Part shown: positions 12,773 through 25,932 of the stretch, piece by piece
Layout: the number at the start of each line of letters is the position of its first letter
How positions within the stretch are numbered: the first letter of the stretch is position 1
Program-made: the position numbers and the translations under genes
The notes under the pieces: generated by a model
The model's input: the letters and a program-made list of their open reading frames with translations, nothing else
What the model was told of the DNA's origin: nothing
Database searches by the model: none
NCBI GenBank assembly: GCA_034620365.1
Contig: JAQGEQ010000145.1
Location: 62,001 to 126,000, forward strand
Origin: Pegea sp. RAD2-039
Taxonomy: Eukaryota > Chordata > Thaliacea > Salpida > Salpidae
Length of the DNA: 64,000 nt
Reading direction: 5' to 3'

Positions 12773-13183
12773 ATGAGTGACCAGCCTATAAAAGGGATTT
12801 TAAAATCTGCCAATCATCAAAAATCAGTTCGAAGTATGACTTTTGATGAAATGAATATCTTGGCAACAAATCATCCCTCAGATAAAGATTATGGTCACAT
12901 GAAAATAGATGAACCAAAAACTCCTTATAGATATGATGAAGATGAGATGGAATGTGATCCTCCAATAGATTTAGAAGATTTATCTTCACGTTTACAGCAA
13001 AAATGTAATGAACCAATTGCATCTCATAGTTATGATAAATTTGAAGAATCAATGTCACCTGAAAAAAAGGAAAAAAAGAGAAAATTTGAAGAAGCAAGAA
13101 AAAGTCATTATAATATGAAGGAGCAAATGAAACGTGCTAAAGAGTTGATGAAACTTGAAGAAAAAAATGAAAATCAAAAATGA
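12773..13183 (+). CDS. PPP1R2: Protein phosphatase inhibitor 2 (PP1 regulatory subunit 2)
   Basis: A single exon encodes 136 residues. The hallmarks of inhibitor-2 are in order: KGILK near the N-terminus (residues 7-11, the first PP1-contact motif); [16 protein letters not shown], equivalent to the W-D-E-NI-AT-HP block; [13 protein letters not shown], containing the regulatory Thr-Pro (PKTPY) that GSK3-type kinases phosphorylate; and [14 protein letters not shown], the helix whose HYN segment covers the PP1 active site. Vertebrate inhibitor-2 is about 205 residues, so this is a compact form lacking most of the acidic tail. It should bind and inhibit PP1 in nucleus and cytoplasm. The absence of introns in a split-gene neighbourhood may mark an old retrocopy that remained functional. 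No inactivating change is seen. Confidence 0.88.
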   Translation: MSDQPIKGILKSANHQKSVRSMTFDEMNILATNHPSDKDYGHMKIDEPKTPYRYDEDEMECDPPIDLEDLSSRLQQKCNEPIASHSYDKFEESMSPEKKEKKRKFEEARKSHYNMKEQMKRAKELMKLEEKNENQK

Positions 13184-13659
13184 TATAAAATACTGAAAAC
13201 TTTTTAAGAAGATTTTTTAAAGTTTACTTTATAAGTAATTTTGTTGTTTATATTAAAAGTTTGTATTTTATTTTAATAATGTAAAATGTTGATGGTTAAT
13301 ATTGGATTATTATTATTATAATAATTAAATTTTATTTTTCTTTGAGTTATTTTAAGTAGCATAAAAAAGAGAACAATTTTTCATATTAGTAATAATAATT
13401 ATATATTAGTTTATTATCTAATATATAATTTGTAGTTGTTAACAATTTTTAGGATTTTCAAATATATGATATTTAAGAAAAGGAATCCTTATCTAATCTG
13501 AATATTCATTTATTTTTCATAAAATATTTTTAACTGACTTATAGTGATTTTCATTATCCATCATACTAATACAATTTGTTCCAATTAAAAACAAGTTATT
13601 TGTAGTTTAATATTAGTTTATTTTTTGCTTCTTTTTGTGATAATTACTTCAAGTACAAA
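13184..13659. other. Intergenic region between PPP1R2 and PP2C
   Basis: AT-rich spacer of about 475 bp on the plus strand between two co-oriented genes. It should contain the 3' UTR of the inhibitor gene and the promoter of the phosphatase gene. No clear AATAAA or TATA element in a convincing position was identified. Confidence 0.4.
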
Positions 13660-15648
13660 ATGGGACAGACATTAACTGAACCAGTTGTAACCAAAGAGAG
13701 CTTTTCTGATGAAAATGATACATTAAAGGTTGGTTCATCTTGTATGCAAGGCTGGAGAGTATGTAAGTCTTTTTTCAACAACTTATTTCAGTTTAATTTT
13801 CATAATGCATCTTTTTGTAGATATGGAAGATTATAGTATACAAAAATTTTGTCTCAATGATGATAAAGATATGCATCTCTTTTCTGTATTTGATGGACAT
13901 GGAGGTGATGCTTGTGCTGCATATGCCAAAAAGCAGCTAGAATCTATGTTACTTCAACAACAGTCTCTAAGTAAAATCTACAACTTTCCTCATTCATTAT
14001 ACATTTTTATAAGTTGAGATAAATTTTAGATTTGTTAATTTCTATCTGCTAACTTTTTATTGACTTTTATATATCATCAAGCATATTCTAATTCTTCTCT
14101 CTCGTTGCAGGCAAAGGTTTTATTTCTAAATCATTACAATCAGCGTATCTTTTATTAGATGAAAAACTAAGAACCGAATGTTCTAATCTTAGTGACTCTT
14201 CTGGATGTACTGCAGTTTCTACAATCATTAAAGACAACAAAATATATTGTGTAAGTTATTTTAGTGATGGATTTTATCATGAACACCTTAATGATGGTTA
14301 TGAGTAATTACAAGTCAATATCCTAAACACGTTTTAACATCTTTTAACTACCTGCTAATCTATTTCCTTGCATTTAAAACTTCAAAATCGTTTAGTTTTT
14401 GTCAAGGTTATCTAGAAAACGGAATATGTGATGATGTATATCGAATAATTGATATAAACTTTTCCATCTTTTCTTTATATTTGTAGCTTACCACTAATTA
14501 AATATTTCATATTTTTTAAATTGAATTTGAAATCACAAAAAGTGACATTTGAATAATTAGAAACTTTTCTTTTGTGTTTAACTTCTATTCAAATGTAAAA
14601 TTCTTATTCACAAGCCTGTCTTTAAACAATTAACTGAATTAGAAAATAGTTCTTACAACAGAAATCAGTTAATTTCAATCTAACGGCTTTATTACGATTG
14701 TGTTTTTACCTTTCAGATTGTGCAAGTTTTACATAATCATAATATTTACTCACAAATATTTTTTATGACAATTTAGAATTTGCAAACTAAAATTAGAGAT
14801 TTAGACAGATTAGAAAACTCGTGTAGAAGGTGATGTTTTCTCATCCTAGGCTAATATTGGTGATTCACGAGCGGTAGCAAGTGTAAGGGGTCACGCTCAA
14901 CTTTTATCTTTTGATCATAAACCAAATCACGAAAGAGAAAGGAAACGGATTGAAAATGCTGGAGGTTTTGTGGAGAATTGCAGAGTTAATGGAAGTTTGG
15001 CTCCTTCTAGAGCTTTTGGTGATTTTGTTTACAAACAGAATACAGATCTTGGTGTAAAAGATCAAATTGTGACAGGTACAAATTATTTTATCGCTAATCA
15101 AGTTGATGATTTCATCTAAAACTTCATTTTGATTACAATGAAACCTGTTTTCATTCGCTCTTTCGCTGCTATTTACTTTTGAAGTTCACAAGACAGCAGC
15201 TTTTAGGTCTTTTAAAAGTCTTTTCAACATTTCTTCAGCAAATCCGGACATTTTAATAAAAGAAATCACTGAAGAACACGAGTTTATAGTACTTGCAAGT
15301 GATGGTATCTGGGATGTGATGGGGAATCAAGATGTTGTTGAATTTGTTCGTAAAAATTTGGCTAAAAAAGTCGAGCCCGTAACAGTAAGTAACAAGCACG
15401 TGACCTTGCTCATTAATCGTTACAAATTTTTACAGATTTGTGAGCAAATGATGAATTGTTGCTTATCTGATAATAATTTCGGATCTGGTTCTGATAACAT
15501 GACTGTTGTCATAATTGCGCTGAAAAATAATAAATCTTTTGAAGAATTATGTCAGAAATGCGCTTTGCCAAGATCTTGCAACATTCCATCATGTTGTTTA
15601 CTTGATTCATATCCAACTTTTGTGTTGGGTGGTATTAGTGTTTTGTAA
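13660..15648 (+). CDS. PP2C-type protein serine/threonine phosphatase (PPM family), 6 exons
   Basis: Predicted exons 13660-13762, 13821-13970, 14111-14250, 14850-15075, 15239-15384 and 15436-15648 join in frame to 325 residues. MGQTL at the N-terminus could be a myristoylation signal. PP2C motifs in order: SCMQGWRVYMED; LFSVFDGHGGD, where the Asp and Gly bind the two metals; SGCTAVSTII; ANIGDSRAV; FDHKPNHERERKRIENAGG; SRAFGD; VLASDGIWDVM, with the metal-binding Asp; and SGSDNMTVVII, with the final metal-binding Asp. All catalytic positions seen are kept, so an active Mn/Mg-dependent phosphatase is expected. After the catalytic domain there is a short Cys-rich tail (CQKCALPRSCNIPSCC). The exact PPM subfamily cannot be told. 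Confidence 0.88.
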
Positions 15649-18600
15649 GATCTTCACTATCATCTTCGTCTTCTTCGTCAGTTTGTTTTCTGTTTAATCA
15701 ACTTTCAATTAATCGTACTCATCAATCTTTTCAACAACATCATTTTTATCCACAATTCAAATTTTCTTGAAGCTTAAATGACAAATAAGTTACAAGTCTT
15801 GCCTTGCATCAATTTTTTCATATACCTATCTATTTTATCTATCAAATTCGGAGCCATCAGAGTCTCATAACTTATCCCATATTAGCTTGCCTGATACCTT
15901 TCTATGCATATGATTAATTATTTTCAGTAATGAGTAATTTTGCATAATTTGGCTACATCTACAAACCAATTCACTGTTCCCTTCTTACGAAAAGAGATTT
16001 TAATATTTTTGCTCTACAAAGAAGACATTTGAATTAATTTACAGCATGAATCAGCTGATAATTAGACCTGTCTTCTTCATATTCAAATCATTCCACAAAA
16101 ACCCACATTTATTCTAAAACTGCTGTTGGTCAGAGCCTTATTCGATAAATTTGCCAACAAATTGGGCTTTTACACATTTGGCGTGAAGGTCATTGAACTA
16201 ACAGGTACTGGTGTTTGTGACATTTTCAATCGTCGATTATATCAACTAACTGTGCAATGCTAGTCAGCTTTGTCATTTCGTTGTCGATTTTACTTAACAT
16301 TGATGTTTCAACCAACTTTGACAGTGTTATTTGTCACAATTTCATTTCTTGTCTGGTAATGAAAGTGCCTGCTACAAACATCTTGTAGTTGCTTGTCGAT
16401 TTTACTTAACATTGATGTTTCAACCAACTTTGACAGTGTTATTTGTCACAATTTCATTTCTTGTCTGGTAATGAAAGTGCCTGCTACAAACATCTTGTAG
16501 TTGCTTGTTGGTCAGAACTACCTTCCTCGGGTACCGCTCACTAAAAGTTTATTTTCATCAATTCTGTGATTTCTTCACTCCTAAAACACTTGCAACAATC
16601 TTATAAATGAGCTTGCCATGTTGTTAACATGCTCAGTAAAAAGCACTGAACGCTGTTTAACTTTTTAGTTACTGAGAAGTTTGCCAAGTTCAACAAACTT
16701 TCTGTTCAAGTGTCGGATGCATGTAAAAACATTTCTTCTTCAAAATTGATTATTTCTTGCTTTTAGCTTACATCAGTTTCACTTTCTTACATTAATTTAT
16801 TAAGTTTCTGTCAAGAAAAATTGTAACTTTTTACTTTAGAATAAGATTTTCAACAACTTGAAGCTTTCAATTATCAACAAGTAGCTTTTATTCTAAAGTT
16901 TTATTTATTTACTTAAAAACTTTTGCAAATTTGTGCTGACAATATTAAACGGTTTGTTGCTTTTCTACAAATTACCTGCTTATTAGGAAACTATTTAACT
17001 ATTTGTATGATTAACTTTTCATTTATTCTCTTCTGTACCTTTAAACTTTTGTTTGAATAAGGTTTTCATGAGAATAAACCATAGCTTTACTTTGTTACGT
17101 TTGAATTCTAGCCATTAAATGTTCAGTTTGCTGAAATATTTCATTTAGTTTGATTCCAGTATTCATATAATAGTTTTCTTGAACAATCTTTAATATTTTT
17201 CAGGTTTTAAAATAAAATTCAATTTTCTTCAATATTTTTTTAGATAAATTTGATAAAACTTTGTAATGTTGTAATCTTAAAATATAATTATTCAAAAACT
17301 TGTTTCATTAAATATTGAAACTTCCGTTTTTACATGGAACACTTTATGCAAATGTCATCAAGTTTCATTTAAATAATCTTTAAAGTACAACCACAGGATT
17401 TAGTTTGACTAAAAATAAAATTTCGTGAAAGAACTTATTGAAAAACTTTTTTAAATTACTTTAGTAAACAGATCTTAACTAAAAAGTTACAAAGATAGTA
17501 ACGATATCGCCTGAATCAGGTGATTTCATTGTAAAGTTCCGTTTCGATTATTTCTTATCTAATCGATTAAAAGTTTGAAATGAAAATTTAACAAATTTCA
17601 GTTTTTAAAATCGAAACTTTTAACAATTTTTCCAACGATAACTTAACCTTGACAACTAAAAATAAATCACAGTCAAATTGATTTCTTTTTTGCACCTCAA
17701 GTATAGATATTTATAGGTTTTATTGAAATTACCATTTCAATAGCAGAAAAAAACATTGAAGATTTTTCAAACTCCAAATTTTCAATCTTTAAAAATATTT
17801 TTGAACAAATATATATAATATTACCATCTCATTTGACCTGTAATTTGAATTCAGATAAATATTAGATTTTTTTACTACTCTTTACTGGTAGATAACTTCT
17901 TCACAACAAATAGTTTGAATAAAATATTCTAAAAATGTTTATTTTTAATGCTAACCGAGTATAAGGCCAGTAACTTATAAAATATTTATCTTTCTCTGAA
18001 AACAAGCATTCCAATGAGCTTATTTATTTTGTAAAGATTGCAAAGATTGTAACGTTTTAATTTTTTGAAGTTTTGTGGTGGAAAAATACTCAGCTGTATG
18101 AAATAGTTTAATTTTTATCTTCCTTATTACTCATTAAAAACTGATCGATGAGATGATGTTGGTACAATTTACAAACGTGTTTTAATGCCAACATCTTTTT
18201 TTGGATTTTTAAAAATCGATTTCTAGGTGATAGTATAATACTTTTTGAAAACCTTAGAGTTATAATTTTGAATCATAAATTATGTAGTTAGTAGTAAATT
18301 ATGGTATTCATTATTATTAGATTAAATATAAATTAAGATTTATGAATTAAAAATTGTATTACAACTTCTACTACAACCTTTAATACATAAAGCGTATGGT
18401 ATACTTACGTTCAGCAAACTAAATGTAACTTGCAGTTTAGTAAACAGAAATGAAAGCTAAGCGAAAATTAAGCCAAATACTTTTAAAATGTGAGTGTAAA
18501 TAAAATGCTTTTTATTAATCGTTGGTATTAATAGTTATCTTGAATGTAACAAATATAAGAATTTGTATTTGGTTATATATTAGGGGAATCACCATTTTTC

Positions 18601-18690
18601 TAGTTTGGTTAATTCAAAGTTTGTGATTTACAGAAAATTACAAACTAATTCAGATATAGATTCAGTTTATCAAAGCAACAAATTCTAAAC
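15649..18690. other. Intergenic region between PP2C and ISY1
   Basis: About 3 kb without a supported gene. It contains a 2 x 112-bp tandem duplication (listed separately) inside a slightly GC-richer stretch from about 16000 to 16700 that may be an old repeat. The rest is AT-rich. The final bases before 18691 are the 5' UTR and promoter of ISY1. Confidence 0.45.
16281..16504 (+). repeat. Direct tandem duplication, 2 x 112 bp
   Basis: The sequence from TTGTCGATTTTACTTAACAT at 16281 recurs at 16393, and the two copies are essentially identical over the whole period, ending in CATCTTGTAGTTGCTTGT. Near-identity implies a recent local duplication. No coding sense was found. Confidence 0.9.
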
Positions 18691-20477
18691 ATGGTGAGTT
18701 TTTTCTATTTGAATTTAAATTTATTAAATATTTAATTTAAATGATGTCTTTAATTATCCTAAAAATATGAAACATAGGCTATCAATAAATTTTCTTTTAA
18801 ATAATTTTATTATTTTATAATAATACTTTAAACTTATTGTTTTAGTTTTAATAAAATTAATAAGATATTTGAACATTTATTTTGTTAGTAAAAGTTGATT
18901 TTTTAGATAATAATATTGTTTTTAAAAAATCAATTATTTCATGATCTTACTAATATAATTTTAGATAATTGTTAAAAATTTTATTTTTATTTAGTTAACA
19001 AACTAATATAACCCAACTGCAATTGAATTAATTTTTTTAATTTAAATTAATTGTTCTATTTAATACTAAATATATATTTTATATATTTAAAAATCAATTT
19101 AGATAAATTTTAATAATTTATTAATAAATAAATTAGGTTCTAACTCCTTGTTAGGTAATTTCAAATAAAAGTATTTATGAATATATATTATTCATCTTCA
19201 AACATATAATTGTATGATGTTAATAATCTTTACATTAAATTCAATTAATGAAAATAAATTAAAAAATTGTAAATATATTTATTCTTCAATTTAATTTTTT
19301 TTTTTCTTTTGTAGGCAAGAAGTGCAGAAAAAGCTGTGTAAGTTTTATCTAATTTCTATAATAACAATTTTAAATAAAGTTTTTTTAAAATCTCTTAAAG
19401 TTTCAATTTTTTTTTTTAAACAATTTTCAAAAATTTAAATTTATTATTTGGAAGCACTGCGTTGGCGCGTTTTCGTAAGATGAAAATGGAAGAAGGTAAG
19501 TTTGTGGAGAAGCGACCTTTCATCGCGTCCACTTGCACAAATCTTCGTAAATGTGAGAAATGGAGACGACAGATTCTTGGCGAGATCTCGCGCAAAGTGT
19601 CCCAGATACAAAATGCAGGACTTCCACCTTTTCAGTGAGTCTCTCACATCATCATCTGATCTTCATCAGCTGATCTCTAGAGTCCGGGATCTAAATGATG
19701 AGATCAACAAACTAATCCGTGAGAAGAAGCACTGGGAAGATCAGATCCTAGTTTGTGGCGGACCAGACTACAAAAAAATTGGTCCGAAGATGCTGGACCA
19801 TGATGGTAAAGAAGTCCCAGGAAATCGTGGATATAAGTAAGCTAGCAACTTCATAACAACATCCAAATCATTGGGACTTAATTCAGATACTTTGGAGCAG
19901 CAAAAGATCTTCCTGGAGTTAGAGAGCTGCTCACTAATCAAGGTATGATCTTTTGTGACTTCCTGTTTCCATAGCAACAATGAATCTTACAGGATCGGTG
20001 AAAACCCGGAAGACTCGAGCTCAGATGATGAAAGGAATAGATGTAGATTATCATGGATACAGGGATGAAGATGACGGAGTAATCTTGGGATTAGAACAGG
20101 ATGTGGAGCGCGAAGGTTTGTGACGTCATCATGAAAATATCGTGAAGATTTTTGTTGTAGCAATTGAAGTTGCCTTAGAGGAATGGAAAGAGAATGGAGC
20201 TATGATCCAAGAAGAGCTGGGAGCAGATACTTTGGATGCAGATTATCAAGTAATCTTTTTAAATCTTTAACTTCATTTTCTAATCTTTGATCTTTAGTTT
20301 CGAGAGGTTCAAACAGAAGAAGGGTTTCGACCATATGTATCTCATGTACCTGTTCCTACTCAAGAAGAAGTGAAAGATGCTCTTCTTAAAAAGAAGAAGC
20401 TGGAGTTGTTAGAGAGATATGCTTCGGAGTCGAGAAAAGAGCAAAGTGAACACGCAATCGCGTTGATGCAACTTTAA
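18691..20477 (+). CDS. ISY1: Pre-mRNA splicing factor ISY1, 8 exons
   Basis: Predicted exons 18691-18693 (ATG only), 19315-19337, 19455-19634, 19681-19836, 19887-19942, 19993-20115, 20161-20249 and 20298-20477 give 269 residues. The protein aligns from end to end with ISY1: MARSAEKA at the start, then ALARFRKMKMEEGK, KWRRQILGEISRKVSQIQNA, RDLNDEINKLIREKKHWE, GGPDYKKIGPKMLDH, GNRGYKYFGAAKDLPGVREL, KTRAQMMKGIDVDYHGY and a C-terminal HVPVPTQEEV block. ISY1 belongs to the NineTeen/XAB2 part of the catalytic spliceosome. The acidic linker of the human protein (about 285 residues) is shorter here. Five of the seven introns are 45-50 nt; the intron at 20116-20160 contains TGACGTCA. AATAAA occurs at 20526-20531. 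Confidence 0.93.
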
Positions 20478-23400
20478 GTAGAAAATGAACACTAGGTGGC
20501 GCTGTTTTAAATGTTTTATAAATACAATAAAGTCCATTAAATTTTGTGAAAATTTTTGCTGCAATTTCTTTTTAATGAGGTTTTAAACTAAACATCTAAA
20601 ACAGATCATCAAAACTAACAACATTTTTGTAGTTTGCTTTTAAAATACTTCATTAGAAAAACCTCAAGTTTGTTTTCAGTCAAAATAAAGTTTTGATAAT
20701 AAAAGTCAAATTGAAGAGTTATCAATTAATTAAAAATCATTTTACAGGATTTTTTATTCTGTGTCATCAAAAAGTTTTGTGGTATAAAAAAAGTAACATA
20801 TTTTCATTAAAATTTAAAGCAGTGTTTTTCTGGCAGCACATAATCTGAAATTTTCAATACCAATGGTTTTCAACATCAACTTTAAGCTTAACCAGAGTCG
20901 ACCAGCACTTCGATTTAAAGAATATGCAAACTTTTGAACCTCACAAATAAACTCTCTGCTTAATAATAAAAAGTACTTATGAGCTGCATAATTAAATGCA
21001 GCAAAGACCTTGAGGCTAGCTCATTGAAAATTATGATGGGTTAATTTATTGACCTGCTTAACCATAACCTTCTTTTCATTTTTTCACAATATTTTTACTC
21101 CAATGAAATACACCACAAATTCTAAGCATTATAAACCGTAAGTTTTATAATATAACCCTCATATGGTAATTTATCTGTTATTAAATTTTTCTAGTTAACC
21201 ATAGTTTTAAAGTTGTATATTAATTTTATGTTTTTATACAAATAACGTGAAATTGCTCATATGCTGCTTGCTCATAAGCAAATCGATCATAAAATTATCA
21301 AGCTAAATAGTTTTAAAAAATTATAAAATCTAATCAAATTTAATTATCTTCATATCAATCATTTAATTGATTTTGTATAGAGATTATTTAAGAAACATAA
21401 AATAATGATGTATTAACCAGGTGCTCAAAACCTATTTTTCTAATGTTGTGCATAAAAACTTATATAGAATAAATAATTTAGCAAAATTAAAATAAAGTTT
21501 GTGCTTAGATGCTAAAAAATGGTGTTTTACATTTCGTGCCAGCAAATGTTAGCTAAACTAACAAAATTATATGAAACTTGAAGATACAATGTAATGCAAC
21601 TTAATCGTGAATATTTTTCAACAAAAATCTTATCATTTTAAACACATGCACAACTTTACTAAAAACATGTTTTTAAACTTTCATAGAACTTCTAGTAAAT
21701 GTGTTTGTAAAAAATAAATGGTTGACATAATACAATATTTAATTTAAAAGCAATTGCCTCAAGCTCTGTTACCTTAACAGATTCAATAAACTATTTTTCT
21801 TAATTTATTTTTCCAATACATAATTGTGTTGGTTACTTAATCCATTTAAGCTTATAAAAAAAAATCATAATATTGTTGTTTAATTAAGCTAAAAAACATG
21901 AAACAATTTCTGCTTTATTTTAAATTAATCAGTAGAATGTTTTAAGAAACATTTGAAATTTTAAAACTGAAAACAAATGTTTTTCTACTTGTAGAACACT
22001 CAATCGTTAGGTTTATTGCAATTAAATTACTTTCAACTTTTATGTATACTCATAATATTTTCTTTGCTTTTTACAATATATTAAAAATAAACGCAAGTCT
22101 GTAAAATGAAAAATATAATTTATCAAATGGAAAATAAATAAATGTTAAATCTATCTATGAATAAACTGATTGTAAAAAGTTATGTGAATAATTTTATAAT
22201 GTTTTAAGTATAAAAGTAAATGATCTACTATCTGGTATGCCAAAAAACACAACAAATAGTTCATTTAATTTTGTTTACTTCAAAGCAAGTAATACTCATA
22301 AAAGTTGATAAGAAAAGACACAAGTAATGATAAACAAAATGAAATTTAATTGTAATTAGTAATCTTTTTAAAATTAAAATAAACCAATTTTGTTGTTTTT
22401 AACGTTTAAATGATAATGATACAAATATATAACAAACTCCTTAAAGATATTCACAAAATTCGAAGAATTCCAGTTTTTTTCTTAGACTACTGATAGTTTT
22501 GTGATTAATTAAAAAAAGGTTTGACAACAATTAGTTTGTTTGATCTTCATTACTTCCCAACATTCTTTCATGGAGGTAAAAAAAATTTCAAGTTTGTGTT
22601 TAGATCAGAATTTTCACTTCCTATACTTTCTTAAAAAAGTTATTAAAAAATAAAAAGTTGCAAAAATGACTTTTTTAATTTGATCGATAACTAGATACAC
22701 TAAAATGAAAGTAAAAAAAAACTAATTAAACAAGATAAGAACATGCTGTGTCAGCACAGTACAACGAATTTTTAATAAAATCGTTGATACTTCTAGCAAA
22801 CTTTTCATAAAGTTTTTTTTAACTTTTCATAAAATTATTGTCGAATCTTCAATAAAATATCACAAAAATATCGTTGAAATACAGAAAATGTCAAATAAAA
22901 CAGAATTCTTTTTTATAATTAATTAACTTTCTGTTTTTTATCATTCTTGAAATTTGACTTAATCGTAAAAAACCATATTTTTAATGAAAACAGATCATGT
23001 AATAAATCAAAATTCATTTATCTAATTTAGTTCAAACAAGCAACTTTTTTTTGAAGTTGATCATATTTAAATAAGAATATTCAAAAAATTATGATTTATT
23101 ATTATGCATTCAAGTTATTTTCTTTTTATAGATTTCATGCTTTTATTATTCCAAAGCTTTTAACAATTAATTTTTTACTTTTAATGTTTATGATAAATCA
23201 CTGAAATTCTCCTGACAATTTTTCAACTAAAAGTTTTTTTCTGTTTTTTCGATTTCACAACTAAAATATGATAATAAAATTGTTGAAATATTTCTTTTCA
23301 CCTCAAAATATCATTATCATCATAAGATTTTAAATCTAAGCAGATCATATAAAAACTAGCACCAACGTTTCAAACAACCTGATTAGCAAAATAAATTTAA

Positions 23401-25932
23401 ATTTCTTCTTTAAGTTGTTTTTTAAATTTCAGTTTTATTAACTTGTAACTTAAAAATAACAATTTTTAGGTCTTCAAAGTCAATAAAATAAACTTTTAAA
23501 TAATCCATAAATTTTCTAAATTTTATTACGGAATATTAATTGATTTTCTCAAAACATGTTTTATAAAAAATCAACTGATATTTCATCTATATATGAAAAT
23601 TGTAGTTAAATTTTGATTAAATATCTGTAAGTAACAATATTTGTAAGTTCTTCAAAAATCGTGTTTTCGAGAACAGATCAACAATTGTTCTCAGCTTCTT
23701 TGCTTATCTAGAAGGTGTTTATAAGAGCTCTGCTTTGTAATACTAGCAAAGCTGGTTTAGGCGTTAAATGGGGCACAAAAATAGATTAAAATTCGATCTG
23801 AATATAGTTTATATTTTAGTTGGTTTGCAAAACCATGAAACTGAAAATAAATTTATTAATTTGAAATTAATTAAAACATTTATATATAGTCAAAATACTC
23901 ACAAGAAGTTTATTAAATTAATGATTATTCTGTAATTACTTTTGATATTTTTGCTTATCTATATCAAGTAATTGTTTATTTATGATTTTTAAACATTTTT
24001 TTATTTCTATAATTTGCAATTAAGGTACTTAGAATAAATATTTTAGCTAGATGAGTTTGGGAAAAGTACTTCTCATAAGCAGTTATTTACAGTTGATAAC
24101 TGAACTAAGATTAAATCTAAGTTTTAACAAAACCAAAATTGTTTTATTTGAAAGAATGCAAAAAGAATTTTACAATTTTAATGAATAAATTAAAAGTTGT
24201 AACATTTTGGGTCGAAAATGAATTTAGTACAAGATGAGAACTTCAAATAACTTGTAGGACTAGAAAATGGTTTCATAATACTATTTATTATACTCACATT
24301 ACATAAGATGTTAAAAAATTTTATTAGGAGATAGAAATTTTGAGCAATAAGGGAATTTTGAGGAATAAGATTTTAGTTGGCATGACTAGTAATTGTAATT
24401 TCATTTAACAATTTAGTTCTGTGCATATTCGTAGAATATTAAATTTTCTCAATTATTTTGTACTCACAACAAATAATTTTATGAGAAATTTAATAAACCA
24501 ACTTTGTTTAGAAAACAGTCATTAAAAACAATTGGTGTAACTTAAATTAAAACTTTCTCCCCCAACAACAACAGGTCGATAGCTTTTTTTACAAACAAAT
24601 CTTGTTTTTGGTAGTCGAAGGTGCTTAGAAGATATATATCAAAGAGTTAGTATTCTTCTTATCAAAATGTCGGTATGGTTTAAAAGTACTTTAAGACTTA
24701 AAGTAAAAAACGTTTTTCTTTTCTAGATTATTTCTTTGATTATAGAATAAAAGAAAACCAAAAAGTATTCTTACATGATAAGTTAGGTTCTAGTCAGTAG
24801 TGAAAATCATCAATAAAAAGTAAATAAAACATAAAAATGAAAAGTTATGAAAATATGTCTTATAAAGCTAAACTAATTAAATTTATAAAATTATGCAATT
24901 CACCAAATCGAAACCTTCAAAAGTTTATAGAAATTCGCAGTAATTAAAAAATATAAAAATTATTATCATCAAATTTTTGTAATTGACAAGAAAATAAAAT
25001 TTTAAACGAATTTTTGCAAACATATTGTATTAAAACTGAGAAATGAGAACAATTAATTTGAAACCATTATATGAGGTACTCAATATTCATATACAATCTT
25101 AATTTGACAAATATGATAATATTCTCATATCTAGTTGAGATAATAATGTTAACAATTTACATTTTACAACTGTAGATCTAGTTGTTGTTAAAACCAGCAG
25201 AATTTATTCAATAGGTGTTAAAGGAGATGGTAAAAGTGTTTGATCATTTTGCAAATAAGAAAAAAATGCAATCAATTAATTTGGTAATTACAAAAAATTT
25301 TTCTCTTCTTAAATTTAAAAATAAGTTAAACTTTCAAATTTGTTTGTTTGCATGAAAATATATTTAATTGCAAATAGCTTTGCTTGCACGAAATATTACT
25401 TGATAATTGATACAAGATGTTGTCTAAAGTTGACTTTTTTTAAAAACTATTTTTTATGTCACGTTGTGTTAGGTAACATTTTCATTTTGCAGTAAACTTT
25501 GAATCATTGCCAAATCACTCTTTTCGTGCAAAAGCACTTTTGCAGAAATATACATGATGTTTTAAACGACCTTTTAAACTTCAAGTGTTTATGGTACTTT
25601 CTACCATTTAATTCGTTCTGAGTTGTTTACTGAGTTACTTACTAATAGTAATATCCTGAAATACTTTTGAAATTTTTTTATTCCTTTTCATTTTCATTTT
25701 GCTACAGATCAACATAAATACAAACAAAATAATCGAACAACAACAACAACCAAGAAGACCTTTCCGTCTATCAATTGCGTTTTTACAGAAGTTCGCAAAC
25801 TTGGAATAAAACTTTGAAAAAGCCGGGAAATTTTTGAACAACTTCAAACACAATTAAACAAAATCCACTGAAGAAATCAGGAAAAAACCAAATAACAGAA
25901 AAAACTCAACTGATTCATAGGTGATTCTTAGA
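20478..25932. other. 5.4-kb AT-rich gene desert
   Basis: No exon chain, RNA gene or transposon protein was recognised on either strand. The sequence is uniformly AT-rich with frequent homopolymer runs. It lacks the TGACGTCA palindromes that are dense in the gene cluster to its right. Short open frames near 25635-25853 (-) look like chance frames next to the sushi gene's 3' end. Confidence 0.5.
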
